Shown here: one piece after another, positions 25,299-33,630 of the stretch | Layout of the letters: each line of letters starts with the position of its first letter | Numbering within the stretch: the stretch's first letter is position 1 | Origin: Phycisphaerae bacterium | GTDB lineage: Bacteria > Planctomycetota > Phycisphaerae > Phycisphaerales > UBA1924 | Length of the DNA stretch: 35,802 nt | Direction: 5' to 3' | Assembly: GCA_002706885.1 (NCBI GenBank) | Contig: PAKY01000115.1 | Location: forward strand, 1-35,802 | Notes under the pieces: generated by a model | Database searches by the model: none | Told to the model about the DNA's origin: nothing | What the model saw: the letters and a program-made list of their open reading frames with translations, nothing else | Position numbers and translations under genes: made by a program

Positions 25299-26336
25299 TC
25301 AGGCCCCGTACCACGACTCGAGCGCCGCCTTCGTCAACGGCCCGACGATCCCATCCACCGGCCCCGAATCGATCACCTTCGGATCCGGATACCCCGCGTG
25401 ATCGCGGCAGTGCCCCTGGAACGCCCGAACGCCCGACTGCGTCTGCGGCCCGTCGAGCCCGTCGATCGGACCCGGGTTGAACCCCAGCGCCGTCAGCCGC
25501 TCCTGCGTCCCGCGGATCAGATCGGTCGGGCTGTTCAGATTGAGCGGCGTCAGACCCCGCGGCCTCACGAACGACTCGTCCCAAACCGCGTCGATATCCC
25601 CGACGACCACATCAGCGCCGCCCGCCGAAGCCGTCGCGCCGCCCTCCTCCCCCGCGTCCGGAAGGTCCGGGCTCCGATCCTCGTCCTCCGCGGGAGGCGT
25701 CTGATCATCGACGTCGTGCGCCGCGAGCAGCTTCTCACGCAGCTTGTGATCGATCCGCCCCGTCCGATCGAGCCCACGCGACGCCTGGAACGCCGTGACA
25801 GCGCTCGTCGTCTTCGGCCCCGCGAGCCCGTCCGCAGGCCCCGCGCGGAAGCCGAGGTTGTTCAACCGCTGCTGCACCCCGCGGACCCTGCTCACAGGGT
25901 CGAGATGCCCCAGACGCAGGTCGATGCTCTCCCCGAGCGTCTCGATCCGACCGATCCGCGCCGTCGCGCGGACCTCGTGCATCAGCTCGCCCTGGTCGTC
26001 CGTCTTGTCCTCGAGGACCATGTCCCCGTCGATGAACAGCCGGAACGGCGCCTCGACGACAGGGTCCCCCACCTCGTCCAGCACGCGCAGACGCAGCTCC
26101 CACTTCGGAATCGGGATCTTGAACCGATGCCGCTGCCCGTCCGCCCTCGACTCCCGCTTCTCGCGCTTCTCCGGGATGACGACCTCGTCGCCGGGATAGA
26201 TCACGTTCGGATTCGGGCGCTTCTTCCGAAGCTCCTCGTTCTCCGGCGCGTCGTAGATCGTGCGCCACTTCGGGAAGTTGTAGCGTTCGGCGATCGTCGC
26301 CAGGCACTCCCCCGCGATAACGACGTGCGTGGTCAT
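25299..26336 (-). CDS. LysM and double peptidoglycan-binding-domain protein of the VgrG operon
   Basis: This is a 345-residue protein without a signal peptide. An N-terminal LysM-type domain (3-56: HVVIAGECLATIAERYNF ... YPGDEVVIP) is followed by a beta domain (about 77-140: ELRLRVLDEVGDPV). Two PG_binding_1 repeats complete it, 147-205 (VQQRLNNLGFRAGPADGLAG) and 272-340 (TQERLTALGFNPGPIDGLDG), joined by an acidic linker. Proteins of this layout commonly sit next to VgrG genes and are thought to link spike and effector or hold the wall. The ATG overlaps the preceding stop (ATGA), so the two genes are translationally coupled. It has no catalytic motif and most likely works with the M23 protein encoded downstream. 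Confidence 0.82.
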   Translation of the reverse strand: MTTHVVIAGECLATIAERYNFPKWRTIYDAPENEELRKKRPNPNVIYPGDEVVIPEKREKRESRADGQRHRFKIPIPKWELRLRVLDEVGDPVVEAPFRLFIDGDMVLEDKTDDQGELMHEVRATARIGRIETLGESIDLRLGHLDPVSRVRGVQQRLNNLGFRAGPADGLAGPKTTSAVTAFQASRGLDRTGRIDHKLREKLLAAHDVDDQTPPAEDEDRSPDLPDAGEEGGATASAGGADVVVGDIDAVWDESFVRPRGLTPLNLNSPTDLIRGTQERLTALGFNPGPIDGLDGPQTQSGVRAFQGHCRDHAGYPDPKVIDSGPVDGIVGPLTKAALESWYGA

Positions 26337-26764
26337 TCCCCGTCCGCCCTCGCGCCCGTCGACTCGACGAACTCCCACGCGTCCTTATCCAGATCGGGGA
26401 ACGAAACCTTGTACGTCCCGGGTTCGATCCGATCGATCCGCGCCCAGCCATGCTGGTTCAGCGTCCCGCTCGCCTCCCGCCCGTCCGGCGCCAGCACGCT
26501 GTACTTCTCACCCGCGACGGGGTTGTCTTCCTCGTCGACAAGCTCGATCTCGATCCAACTGAGCTGGAGTTCTTCTTCCTCGTCATCGTCCTCGGCCGCC
26601 CTGTAAGGCGGAGCCGCGGTCGAGCCGTACTTGCCCGCTCCCTGTTCACGCTCGCGGGCACGCGTCTCCGCGACCTGACCAGGGTCCGCGTTGTCCGCGT
26701 CGAACGCCTCCTCGGGCGCAGTCGGAGCGATCGAAGAGCCGGCGGTTCCGGACTTGGGGTTCAT
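26333..26764 (-). CDS. Small VgrG-linked beta-domain protein
   Basis: This 143-residue cytoplasmic protein has a disordered, charged N-terminal half (to about residue 65, with an acidic EDDDEEEE run). A compact beta domain follows: LSWIEIELVDEEDNPVAGE, then YSVLAPDGREASGTLNQHG, then GTYKVSFPDLDKDAW. The pattern of WIE(I/L)xLVD, a Gly-Thr-Leu turn and SFPDLD is one I associate with small genes between VgrG and effector genes. It may be an adaptor or part of the spike tip, which is inference. GGAGG (complement of 26772-26776) is seven bases upstream. It starts 38 bases after VgrG ends and overlaps the next gene by four bases. Confidence 0.75.
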   Translation of the reverse strand: MNPKSGTAGSSIAPTAPEEAFDADNADPGQVAETRAREREQGAGKYGSTAAPPYRAAEDDDEEEELQLSWIEIELVDEEDNPVAGEKYSVLAPDGREASGTLNQHGWARIDRIEPGTYKVSFPDLDKDAWEFVESTGARADGE

Positions 26765-26802
26765 GCTCGAGCCTCCACGCGGGGCGCTTCCGTCCCGCCC
26801 GA

Positions 26803-28884
26803 TCAGTTGATGTTGACCATCGCCCCAGAGAGCGTGAGCGGCGCCGACGAGGCGAACTCGCCCATCGCGCCCGCCGAGATCGTCGTGTTCGCCGTCGAGT
26901 TCAGCTCGAGGTCCACGCCCGCGTTCACGACCGTGTTGCCCGAACTCGTCGCCTCGATCGCGCCGCCCGCCTCGAACACGATGTCACCGGACGTCCCGAT
27001 CTTCACGCCGCCCGACTCGATCGCGACAAACGAATCGCCGACCTTGATCGTCACGTTGTCCGACGCCTCGATCACCACGTTCGTCGCCTTGACGTACGCG
27101 TCGTCCGCGACCACCGTCGAGTGGTTCGCGTTGAACTCCTCGACGACGTCGTCGTCGACGATCAGCGACGTCACCCCCGTGATCTTGACCGCCCGCTTCC
27201 CGTCGATCGTAAGGTGCATGTCCCGCTTGATGTGCTCGATGTGATCGCGGTCAACGATCTCGTCCCGATCGTTCTTGACGTGCTCCCACTTGTCGTTCTC
27301 GACGACCAGGTGCCGGTCGTTCCCGATGGTCTCGTAGCGGTTGTTCTTCACGCGGACGTCGAGGTTTTTCTCACCGTGCAGGAAGACCTGCTCCGACCCC
27401 TTCTTGTCCTCGAACCGCAGCTCGTTGAACCCCTCGCCGCCCTTCGAGCTGTTCGTCTTGATCGTCGAGAGCGTCCCCATCGTCTTCGGGTCGTACGGCG
27501 CCCTGTTCGCGCCGTTGTACACCCGCCCTGTGATGATCGGGCGGTCGGGGTCGCCCTCGAGGAACTCCACGATCACCTCGTGCCCGTGCCGCGGCACGAA
27601 CATCGTCCCCCACCCCTTGCCCGCCCAGTGCTGCGCGACACGCACCCAGCAGCTCGACGTTTGGTCCCCCGTCGCGTAACGGTCCCAGTGGAACATCACC
27701 TTCACGCGCCCGTGCTCGTCCGCGGTGATCTCTTCCCCGTCCTTGCCGACGACGACCGCCGTCTGCGGCCCGTGCACGAGCGGCTTCGCGGTCGTCCGAG
27801 GCGTCCGGAACGGCTGATCCGCCGGGATCGCGCCGAACGAACACGTAAACGCGTCGCCGCCGCCGCCACCGCCCGACTGGTAGCTGTCCTGCACCGCCTG
27901 CACCGAGCACGACGTCACCAGGTAGTCCGCGTTGAGCGAATCGCGCGTGTGCCCGACGAGCGAGTAGATCCGCCCCGCCGCCACGCCCCGAGCGTCCGAC
28001 ACGCCCGTCGCGATCCGACGCTTCGCGTGGAACTCCTGCAGCCGCATCGCGCTGTACTGCTCGCCGTCGGACACCTCGGTGTACTCGCCCGGATAGTCGA
28101 AGATCTCGAGGTCGCCCCCGGGGTGATCGGCCGACTGGTCGATCTTCGCCCGCAGGTCCGTCGACGGCCGCTTGAAGTCGTAGTCGGTGTGCGCGTACGA
28201 CCCGGGCTGCACCCGATGCTCCATGTCGAACGACGTCACGAACTCCCGGTCCCGCATCGTCGCGTCGTCCGGGTGATACTCGAGCGTGTCGTACTCCGGG
28301 AACGTGCCGTACGACCCGATGTCGTCCGCCAACACCAGCGTGTGCTTCCCGTCCTCGTGCTCGAAGTAGTAGTGGATGCCCTCCTGCTCCATGAGCCTGC
28401 TCACGAAGTTGAAGGCCGTCTCGCGATACTGGACGCAGTACTCCCAGGTCCGGTACGAACCGCTCATCGCGTCGCGGAAATCCGTGAACCCGAACTCGCG
28501 GAACACCTGCTTGATGATGTCCGGGACCGACATCTCCTGGAAGATCCGACAGTCGCTCGTTCGCGTCAGGAACCAGAGCCACGGAACAAGCTCAACCGAG
28601 TACCGCGAAAGCCCGTCCCGCCCCGGAAGCTGACGGAACCGGCTCACCAGACCGCTGAAGTACCGCACCGAGTCGTTCGCCGCCAGCGCCCTCACCGTCA
28701 GGCTCTGCCCGAGCAGGTCCTCGGCCACCACCGTGTCCTTCTCGCTCAGCAACTCGAGGTGGCACGAGAACGGCCGACCGAGCTCCTCCGCGTACGTCAT
28801 CGTGTGAAAGAGCAGCACGTCGTCGCCGAGCGGCGTGCCCACCGCGAACTGCCTGGCCCCCTGCGTACGCGCGTTCGTGCTCAT
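26803..28884 (-). CDS. vgrG: VgrG/TssI spike protein of a contractile injection (type VI-like) system
   Basis: This 693-residue protein is the needle-tip trimer of type VI secretion and related phage-tail-like machines. The gp27-like part opens with LLFHTMTYAEELGRPFSCHLE and includes YCVQYRETAFNFVSRLMEQEG and IHYYFEHEDGKHTLVLAD, hallmark VgrG sequences. The gp5 OB-fold follows with DEHGRVKVMFHWDRY, SCWVRVAQHWAGKGWG and VPRHGHEVIVEFLEGDPDRP. The last 200 residues are repetitive (VKNNRYETIGNDRHLVVEND, VKNDRDEIVDRDHIEHIKRD), forming the beta-helical needle. There is no C-terminal effector extension, so cargo is probably the co-encoded LysM and M23 proteins. AAGGGG (complement of 28895-28900) precedes the ATG. 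No other type VI core gene is in this window. Confidence 0.93.
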   Translation of the reverse strand: MSTNARTQGARQFAVGTPLGDDVLLFHTMTYAEELGRPFSCHLELLSEKDTVVAEDLLGQSLTVRALAANDSVRYFSGLVSRFRQLPGRDGLSRYSVELVPWLWFLTRTSDCRIFQEMSVPDIIKQVFREFGFTDFRDAMSGSYRTWEYCVQYRETAFNFVSRLMEQEGIHYYFEHEDGKHTLVLADDIGSYGTFPEYDTLEYHPDDATMRDREFVTSFDMEHRVQPGSYAHTDYDFKRPSTDLRAKIDQSADHPGGDLEIFDYPGEYTEVSDGEQYSAMRLQEFHAKRRIATGVSDARGVAAGRIYSLVGHTRDSLNADYLVTSCSVQAVQDSYQSGGGGGGDAFTCSFGAIPADQPFRTPRTTAKPLVHGPQTAVVVGKDGEEITADEHGRVKVMFHWDRYATGDQTSSCWVRVAQHWAGKGWGTMFVPRHGHEVIVEFLEGDPDRPIITGRVYNGANRAPYDPKTMGTLSTIKTNSSKGGEGFNELRFEDKKGSEQVFLHGEKNLDVRVKNNRYETIGNDRHLVVENDKWEHVKNDRDEIVDRDHIEHIKRDMHLTIDGKRAVKITGVTSLIVDDDVVEEFNANHSTVVADDAYVKATNVVIEASDNVTIKVGDSFVAIESGGVKIGTSGDIVFEAGGAIEATSSGNTVVNAGVDLELNSTANTTISAGAMGEFASSAPLTLSGAMVNIN

Positions 28885-29265
28885 CGTGAATCCGCCCCTT
28901 CGGAACGCCCACGCCCGCCGGGCGACGCCCCGCCTCGTTCGGCGCCCAAAAACCCGGGAGAGAAGACCACCCGACGATCAAACCGCCAACCCAAACGAAC
29001 CCCCTCGGCGTCGCGATACCAGCCGCCGACAACGCCGAGAATACGACCGCCCGACCCCGCCTGCACGCCCGTTCCAAAGCGACGGATCGACCCGCTCATC
29101 ACGCCCGCCACGCCTCTCCCACGACATCGGGGGATGACCGGATCACCTACTCCTGTGTCACTCTGCGGCAGCGCGACCGGCCCGAAGAGCGTAATTCTCC
29201 CGATCCAACGCCGATCACGCCTCCCCTCGTCAAGCCGGTCCCTCCGCGTTCCGACGAACCCCACA
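28885..29265. other. Divergent intergenic region between vgrG and the PAS kinase
   Basis: These 381 bases separate two genes read outward and should hold both promoters. A TAATTC at 29192-29197 on the plus strand could be part of a kinase promoter but lacks a matching -35. No convincing promoter for vgrG was found. Frames in this stretch are Arg/Pro-rich and do not look coding. The very long plus-strand open frame that crosses it is an artefact of GC-rich codon use. Confidence 0.35.
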
Positions 29266-32200
29266 ATGGTCCGGACGATCCACGCAAACGCGATCATCGG
29301 GGAGGCGACCGAGGCCGCCGCCTCCCCGCTGGCCGCCTGGCCCATCGAAGGGGCAACAAACAACGCCCTGTTCGGCGTTGTCGTGTTCGTCCTGCTTGCG
29401 TTCAGCTTCCTCCTCGGATGGCGCATCCGCCGCCGCGCCGACGAGAGCCGCTTCCCGAGCCTCCTCCGCGCCCAGCAGATGGCCCTCGACGCCGCGGGCA
29501 TCGTCGCGGTCACCGACGGCCGAGGGACCATCACCCACGTCAACGACAACTTCTGCCGTATCTCGAAGTACGCGCGGAGCGAACTGCTCGGCCAGAACCA
29601 CCGGATCCTCAACTCGGGCGTCCATCCCAAGGCGTTCTTTCGGGACATGTACGCCACCATCGCCCGCGGCAAGCCCTGGCGGGCCGAGATCTGCAACCGC
29701 GCCAAGGACGGCTCGCTCTACTGGGTCGACACCACCATCGTCCCCGTCATGGGCGCCGACCGCCGCCCCGCCGAGTACATCGCCCTCCGCATCGACGTGA
29801 CCCACCGCAAGCTCGCCGAGAGCAAGGCCCAGGAACGCGACCAGTTCACCGAGGGCGTGCTCCAGAACATCAACGCCGCCATCGCCGTCCTCGACGAATC
29901 GGGCAAGTTCGTCAGCGTCAACGACCGCTGGCGACGGACCATCTCCGTCGGCGAACGCGGCTCGGGCCGCGGCCCCCAGAACTACCTTGACGCATGCGAC
30001 CGCGCCGCGCAAACCGGCCGTCGCGAAGCGGAGACCATCGCCGAGGGCGTCCGCGCCGTGATCGCGGGCCAGACCGAACGGTTCGAACACGAGTACCAGT
30101 CCACCGTCTCGAGCGACTGTCATTGGTTCCTCGTCCGCGTCACCAGCTTCCAGGAACACCACCAGCGCCGAATCCTCGTCACGCACGAGGACACCACCCG
30201 TCTCCGTCGCGCCGAACGCGAGGCCGCCGACGCGCGAGGCCGACTTGAGCGCGCCGCGTCGCTCGCCCGCGTCGGCGCCTGGGAACTCGACGTCGAGACC
30301 GACGAGATCACCTGGTCCGACGAGGTCTGCCGCATCCACAGCGCCCCACCGGACACCCGCCCCACGACCACCGAGGCCCTCGCCTACTACGCCGACGAAG
30401 ACCGCGGGACCATCTCCGAGGCCATGCATCGGGTGGTCGAAACGGGTGAGCCCTTCGACCTCGAGACCCAGATCAACGGCCGCGACGGCAAGCGCCGCTG
30501 GGTCCGCGTGATGGGCGAGCCCGTCTACGAGTCCGGACGCCTCGAACGCGTCGCGGGCGCGTTCCAGGACATCACCGAGTCCCACCTTGCCAAGGAACAG
30601 CTCCGCCTCGCGATCGACGCCGCCGACGCGGGCGTCTGGGACTGGCACATCCCCTCCGACACCGTCCGCACCAACGTCCAGTACCATCAGATGCTCGGCC
30701 GGCCCGACGCCCCCAGCCCCTCCCCGCTCGCCCACTACCTCGAATACATCCACCCCGACGACCGCGCCCAGAAGACCGCCGCCCTCGACCGCGCCCAGAA
30801 CCACGGCGACCGCCACTACATGGCCGAGTTCCGCATGCGCTGCGAGGACGGACGCTACAAGTGGATCCGCAGCGTCGGCAAGGTCATCGAACGCGACAGC
30901 GAGGGACGCGCCGTCCGCATCATCGGCCAGCACTTCGACATCGACGCCGAACGTCGCTCACGCCACAAGCTCGAAGCCCTCGAACGCCGCCTCCGCCTCT
31001 TCGTCGAGCACACCCCCGCCGCCGTCGCCATGTTCGACCGTGACATGCGCTACATGGTCGCGAGCTGGGGGTGGCAGGAGCAGTACGGCCTCGGCGAGAC
31101 CGACCTCATCGGACGCTCGCACTACGAGGTCTTCCCCACCGTCCCCGAGCGCTGGAAGGACATCCATCGACGCTGCCTCGAGGGCGCCTCACTCGCCTCC
31201 GAGCAGGACCACTTCACCCTCGGCGACGGCTCCAAGGTCTGGGTCCGTTGGAACATCCGCCCCTGGCACACCGCCAGCGGCGAGATCGGTGGCATCATCA
31301 TGCTCACCGAGGTCATCAACTCCCAGATCGAGCAGATGCAGCGCCTCGAGGCCGCCCGCGCCGAAGCCGAAGCCGCGAACCGCGCCAAGAGCGAGTTCCT
31401 CGCCAACATGAGCCACGAGATCCGCACCCCCATGACCGCCATCATGGGCTTCGCCGACGTCCTCGAAGAAGACGGCGACATCAGCATGGCCCCCGAGCAA
31501 CGCATCCAGGCTATCCACACCATTCAACGCAACGGCGCCCACCTCCTCGCCATCATCAACGACATCCTCGACGTCTCCAAGATCGAAGCCGGCAAGCTCA
31601 CCATCGATCTCGCCCCCGTCGACCCCGTCGGCGTCGTCACCGACATCATCTCGCTCATGAACGTCCGCGCCGCAGGCAAGGGCATCACCCTCCAGGCCCG
31701 CTACGACACCCCGGTCCCCAAGACCATCCTCACCGACGCCACCAGGCTCCGCCAGATCCTCACCAACCTCGTCGGCAACGCCATCAAGTTCACCGAGATC
31801 GGCTCCGTCACCGTCGCCGTCAGCGTCGAGGAAAATCAGGGCGCCCACGCGCTCATCCTCTCCGTCATCGACACGGGCGTCGGTCTCTCCCCCGAGCAGG
31901 TCGCGGGCGTCCAACGCTTCGAGGCCTTCAACCAGGTCGATACCTCCATGACACGCCGATTCGGCGGCGCGGGCCTCGGCCTCCGCATCTCCAACTCCCT
32001 CGCCCGCATGCTCGGCGGCGGCATCACCGTCATCTCCACCCTCGGCCAGGGCAGCGCCTTCAGCGTCTCCATCGATCCGGGCGATCTCACGGGCGTCGAA
32101 TTCGTCCGCCCCGATCAGCCCGTCGAAACGCCCGAGGAAACCCAGCCCGCCGAGGAGCAGAAGGCCGATGCTCAGCCCGCGGCGACCCTCGAGGGCGTCC

Positions 32201-32586
32201 GCATCCTCCTCGCGGAGGACGGACCCGACAACCAGAGGCTCATCAGCTACTTCGTCCGCAAGTCAGGCGCTCTGGTCACCATCGCCAACAACGGCGCCGC
32301 CGCCATCGAAGCCATCGAGGACCAGGACGCAAACGAACCCTTCGACCTTGTCCTCATGGACATGCAGATGCCCATCCTCGACGGCTACTCCGCCACCGAA
32401 CGCCTCCGCGCCGCGGGCTGCTCGCTCCCCATCATCGCGCTCACCGCCCACGCCATGTCGAGCGATCGCGAACGATGCCTCAAAGCGGGGTGCGACGACT
32501 ACATCTCCAAGCCCGTCGATCGAAGCACCCTCGTCGAACTGTGCGCACAGTGGGTTCAGAGGGAGTCGAATCGGCACGCCGCCTGA
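29266..32586 (+). CDS. Multi-PAS hybrid histidine kinase
   Basis: This is a 1106-residue sensor kinase. A single membrane helix (about 33-52, [20 protein letters not shown]) anchors it, leaving five PAS-type domains in the cytoplasm: about 65-180 (with the classic [12 protein letters not shown] and [14 protein letters not shown]), 195-310, 325-438, 445-560 and 570-683. HisKA follows (MSHEIRTPM, His717), then HATPase with NLVGNAIKF and GGAGLGL, and a receiver with Asp1032 in LMDMQMP and Lys1082 in SKP. Several PAS domains suggest cytosolic redox, gas or small-molecule sensing. The kinase-receiver half closely resembles that encoded at 16725-19070. The ATG at 29266 has no clear ribosome site; an earlier in-frame ATG near 29134 is possible, but the shorter form suits the membrane helix. 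Confidence 0.88.
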   Translation: MVRTIHANAIIGEATEAAASPLAAWPIEGATNNALFGVVVFVLLAFSFLLGWRIRRRADESRFPSLLRAQQMALDAAGIVAVTDGRGTITHVNDNFCRISKYARSELLGQNHRILNSGVHPKAFFRDMYATIARGKPWRAEICNRAKDGSLYWVDTTIVPVMGADRRPAEYIALRIDVTHRKLAESKAQERDQFTEGVLQNINAAIAVLDESGKFVSVNDRWRRTISVGERGSGRGPQNYLDACDRAAQTGRREAETIAEGVRAVIAGQTERFEHEYQSTVSSDCHWFLVRVTSFQEHHQRRILVTHEDTTRLRRAEREAADARGRLERAASLARVGAWELDVETDEITWSDEVCRIHSAPPDTRPTTTEALAYYADEDRGTISEAMHRVVETGEPFDLETQINGRDGKRRWVRVMGEPVYESGRLERVAGAFQDITESHLAKEQLRLAIDAADAGVWDWHIPSDTVRTNVQYHQMLGRPDAPSPSPLAHYLEYIHPDDRAQKTAALDRAQNHGDRHYMAEFRMRCEDGRYKWIRSVGKVIERDSEGRAVRIIGQHFDIDAERRSRHKLEALERRLRLFVEHTPAAVAMFDRDMRYMVASWGWQEQYGLGETDLIGRSHYEVFPTVPERWKDIHRRCLEGASLASEQDHFTLGDGSKVWVRWNIRPWHTASGEIGGIIMLTEVINSQIEQMQRLEAARAEAEAANRAKSEFLANMSHEIRTPMTAIMGFADVLEEDGDISMAPEQRIQAIHTIQRNGAHLLAIINDILDVSKIEAGKLTIDLAPVDPVGVVTDIISLMNVRAAGKGITLQARYDTPVPKTILTDATRLRQILTNLVGNAIKFTEIGSVTVAVSVEENQGAHALILSVIDTGVGLSPEQVAGVQRFEAFNQVDTSMTRRFGGAGLGLRISNSLARMLGGGITVISTLGQGSAFSVSIDPGDLTGVEFVRPDQPVETPEETQPAEEQKADAQPAATLEGVRILLAEDGPDNQRLISYFVRKSGALVTIANNGAAAIEAIEDQDANEPFDLVLMDMQMPILDGYSATERLRAAGCSLPIIALTAHAMSSDRERCLKAGCDDYISKPVDRSTLVELCAQWVQRESNRHAA

Positions 32587-32658
32587 TACTGACCAAATAT
32601 CTTCCAAAAACTCGAGATTGAGCTTGCTCCAGATTTGTAAGGGCATTACCCTTTCAGA
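32587..32658 (+). promoter_or_regulatory. Leader of the imuA-imuB-dnaE2 operon with inverted repeat
   Basis: This 72-base gap is more AT-rich than its surroundings. AAGGG (32639-32643) and CCCTT (32649-32653) form an inverted repeat around CATTA, ending six bases before the imuA ATG. AAGGG is also the only ribosome-site-like string, so the repeat could mask it or bind a repressor such as LexA. No known LexA box (CTGT-N8-ACAG, GAAC-N4-GTTC) is present. Confidence 0.3.
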
Positions 32659-33630
32659 ATGCGATCAAGAGATCACCTGACCCCCGCTGAACCCCAGACC
32701 CATCAGGACGCGTCCACGAGCTACCGCGATCGCGTCTCCCGCGCCCGAGCTCTCCTCGCCGAGGTCCGCAGCGACCTGCTCCCCCGCCCCTCTCGCGAGC
32801 CCGTCCCTCTTCTTGAGCAGCCTGATCCACACGCCCTCTGCGCGCCGGGCGGGATCCACGAGTGGTTCGCCGACGACAGCGCCTTCAACGACCGCTTCGC
32901 CCCCCCGCTCGCGATCCTGATCGATCTCGCCCGCGCCGCCATCAACCCGCCTCAGGGAGAGAACACCCGAATCAGGGTCGAAGAAGACCGCCGCCAGATC
33001 CTCTGGATCGGCCGCGCCGTCTGGCCCTATCCCCGCGCCCTGACCATGGCGGGAGGCGACGACCTCCTCCGCCGCTCGACCTTCATCGATCCCGCCGACG
33101 CGGGCCAGCGCACCTGGGCGATCGACCTCGCTCTCCGTTCACGGGCGGTGGGCGTCGTCATCGCCGACGGCTCGGGCGCCGCCATGCCCACCTCGCGCCG
33201 TTTTCAACTCGCCGCCGCCGCGGGCGGCGCGATCGGCCTGCTCGCCCGCCCCCTCCGCGAGCTCGACCAGCTCTCCGCCGCCAACACCCGATGGCGCGTC
33301 ACGCCCACCCCCACACCCGCCCCCATACCTCATGCCGTCTCCAACGATGAGCGAAACGCTCAACGCTGGACGCTCGAACTGCTCCGCAACAAGTCCTCCC
33401 CCATCGCGGGCGACGCGCCCCGCTGGATCGCGACGAGAGATCATGAAACGGGCCTTGTCAGTCTGGCTCCCCTTCCTCCCGATCGACCGATGGCGTCGAA
33501 GCCGTCGGAACGCGCGACCGGGGTCCCCCGCCCAGGCCGCGACGCCGAACGAGCGGACGGACACGAGCCCGCCGATCGTCCTGCTCGACACGATGGTCAA
33601 CCAACGCCGGGTCGTGGCCGCGTGCTCTGA
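32659..33630 (+). CDS. imuA: ImuA-like RecA-related mutasome protein
   Basis: This 323-residue protein is placed in the ImuA/SulA-like family by sequence style and by its neighbours imuB and dnaE2. ImuA aids ImuB and DnaE2 in error-prone bypass of DNA lesions. Features include APGGIHEWFADD (62-73), a RecA-like core (RRQILWIGRAVWPYPRALT, then FIDPADAGQRTWAIDLALRS and VGVVIADGSGAA) and a late block with TLELLRNKSSP and RDHETGLVSLAPLPPDRP. A standard Walker A motif is not obvious, as is common in ImuA. The gene overlaps imuB by 188 bases; the conserved DHETG...PPDRP block lies inside that overlap, and only the last 50 or so residues look unconstrained. A downstream start cannot be excluded. Confidence 0.8.
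   Translation: MRSRDHLTPAEPQTHQDASTSYRDRVSRARALLAEVRSDLLPRPSREPVPLLEQPDPHALCAPGGIHEWFADDSAFNDRFAPPLAILIDLARAAINPPQGENTRIRVEEDRRQILWIGRAVWPYPRALTMAGGDDLLRRSTFIDPADAGQRTWAIDLALRSRAVGVVIADGSGAAMPTSRRFQLAAAAGGAIGLLARPLRELDQLSAANTRWRVTPTPTPAPIPHAVSNDERNAQRWTLELLRNKSSPIAGDAPRWIATRDHETGLVSLAPLPPDRPMASKPSERATGVPRPGRDAERADGHEPADRPARHDGQPTPGRGRVL

Noticed and set aside
27121..29265. An 1821-codon plus-strand open frame that would fuse a 715-residue N-terminal region to the PAS kinase
   Set aside because: The extra part lies antisense to vgrG and is Arg/Val/His-rich shadow coding. The kinase has its own ATG and membrane helix at 29266.
29230..30933. A 567-codon minus-strand frame antisense to the PAS kinase
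   Set aside because: It is a GC-rich shadow (Asp/Gly/Ala/Val-rich) of the clearly coding plus strand, with no motifs.
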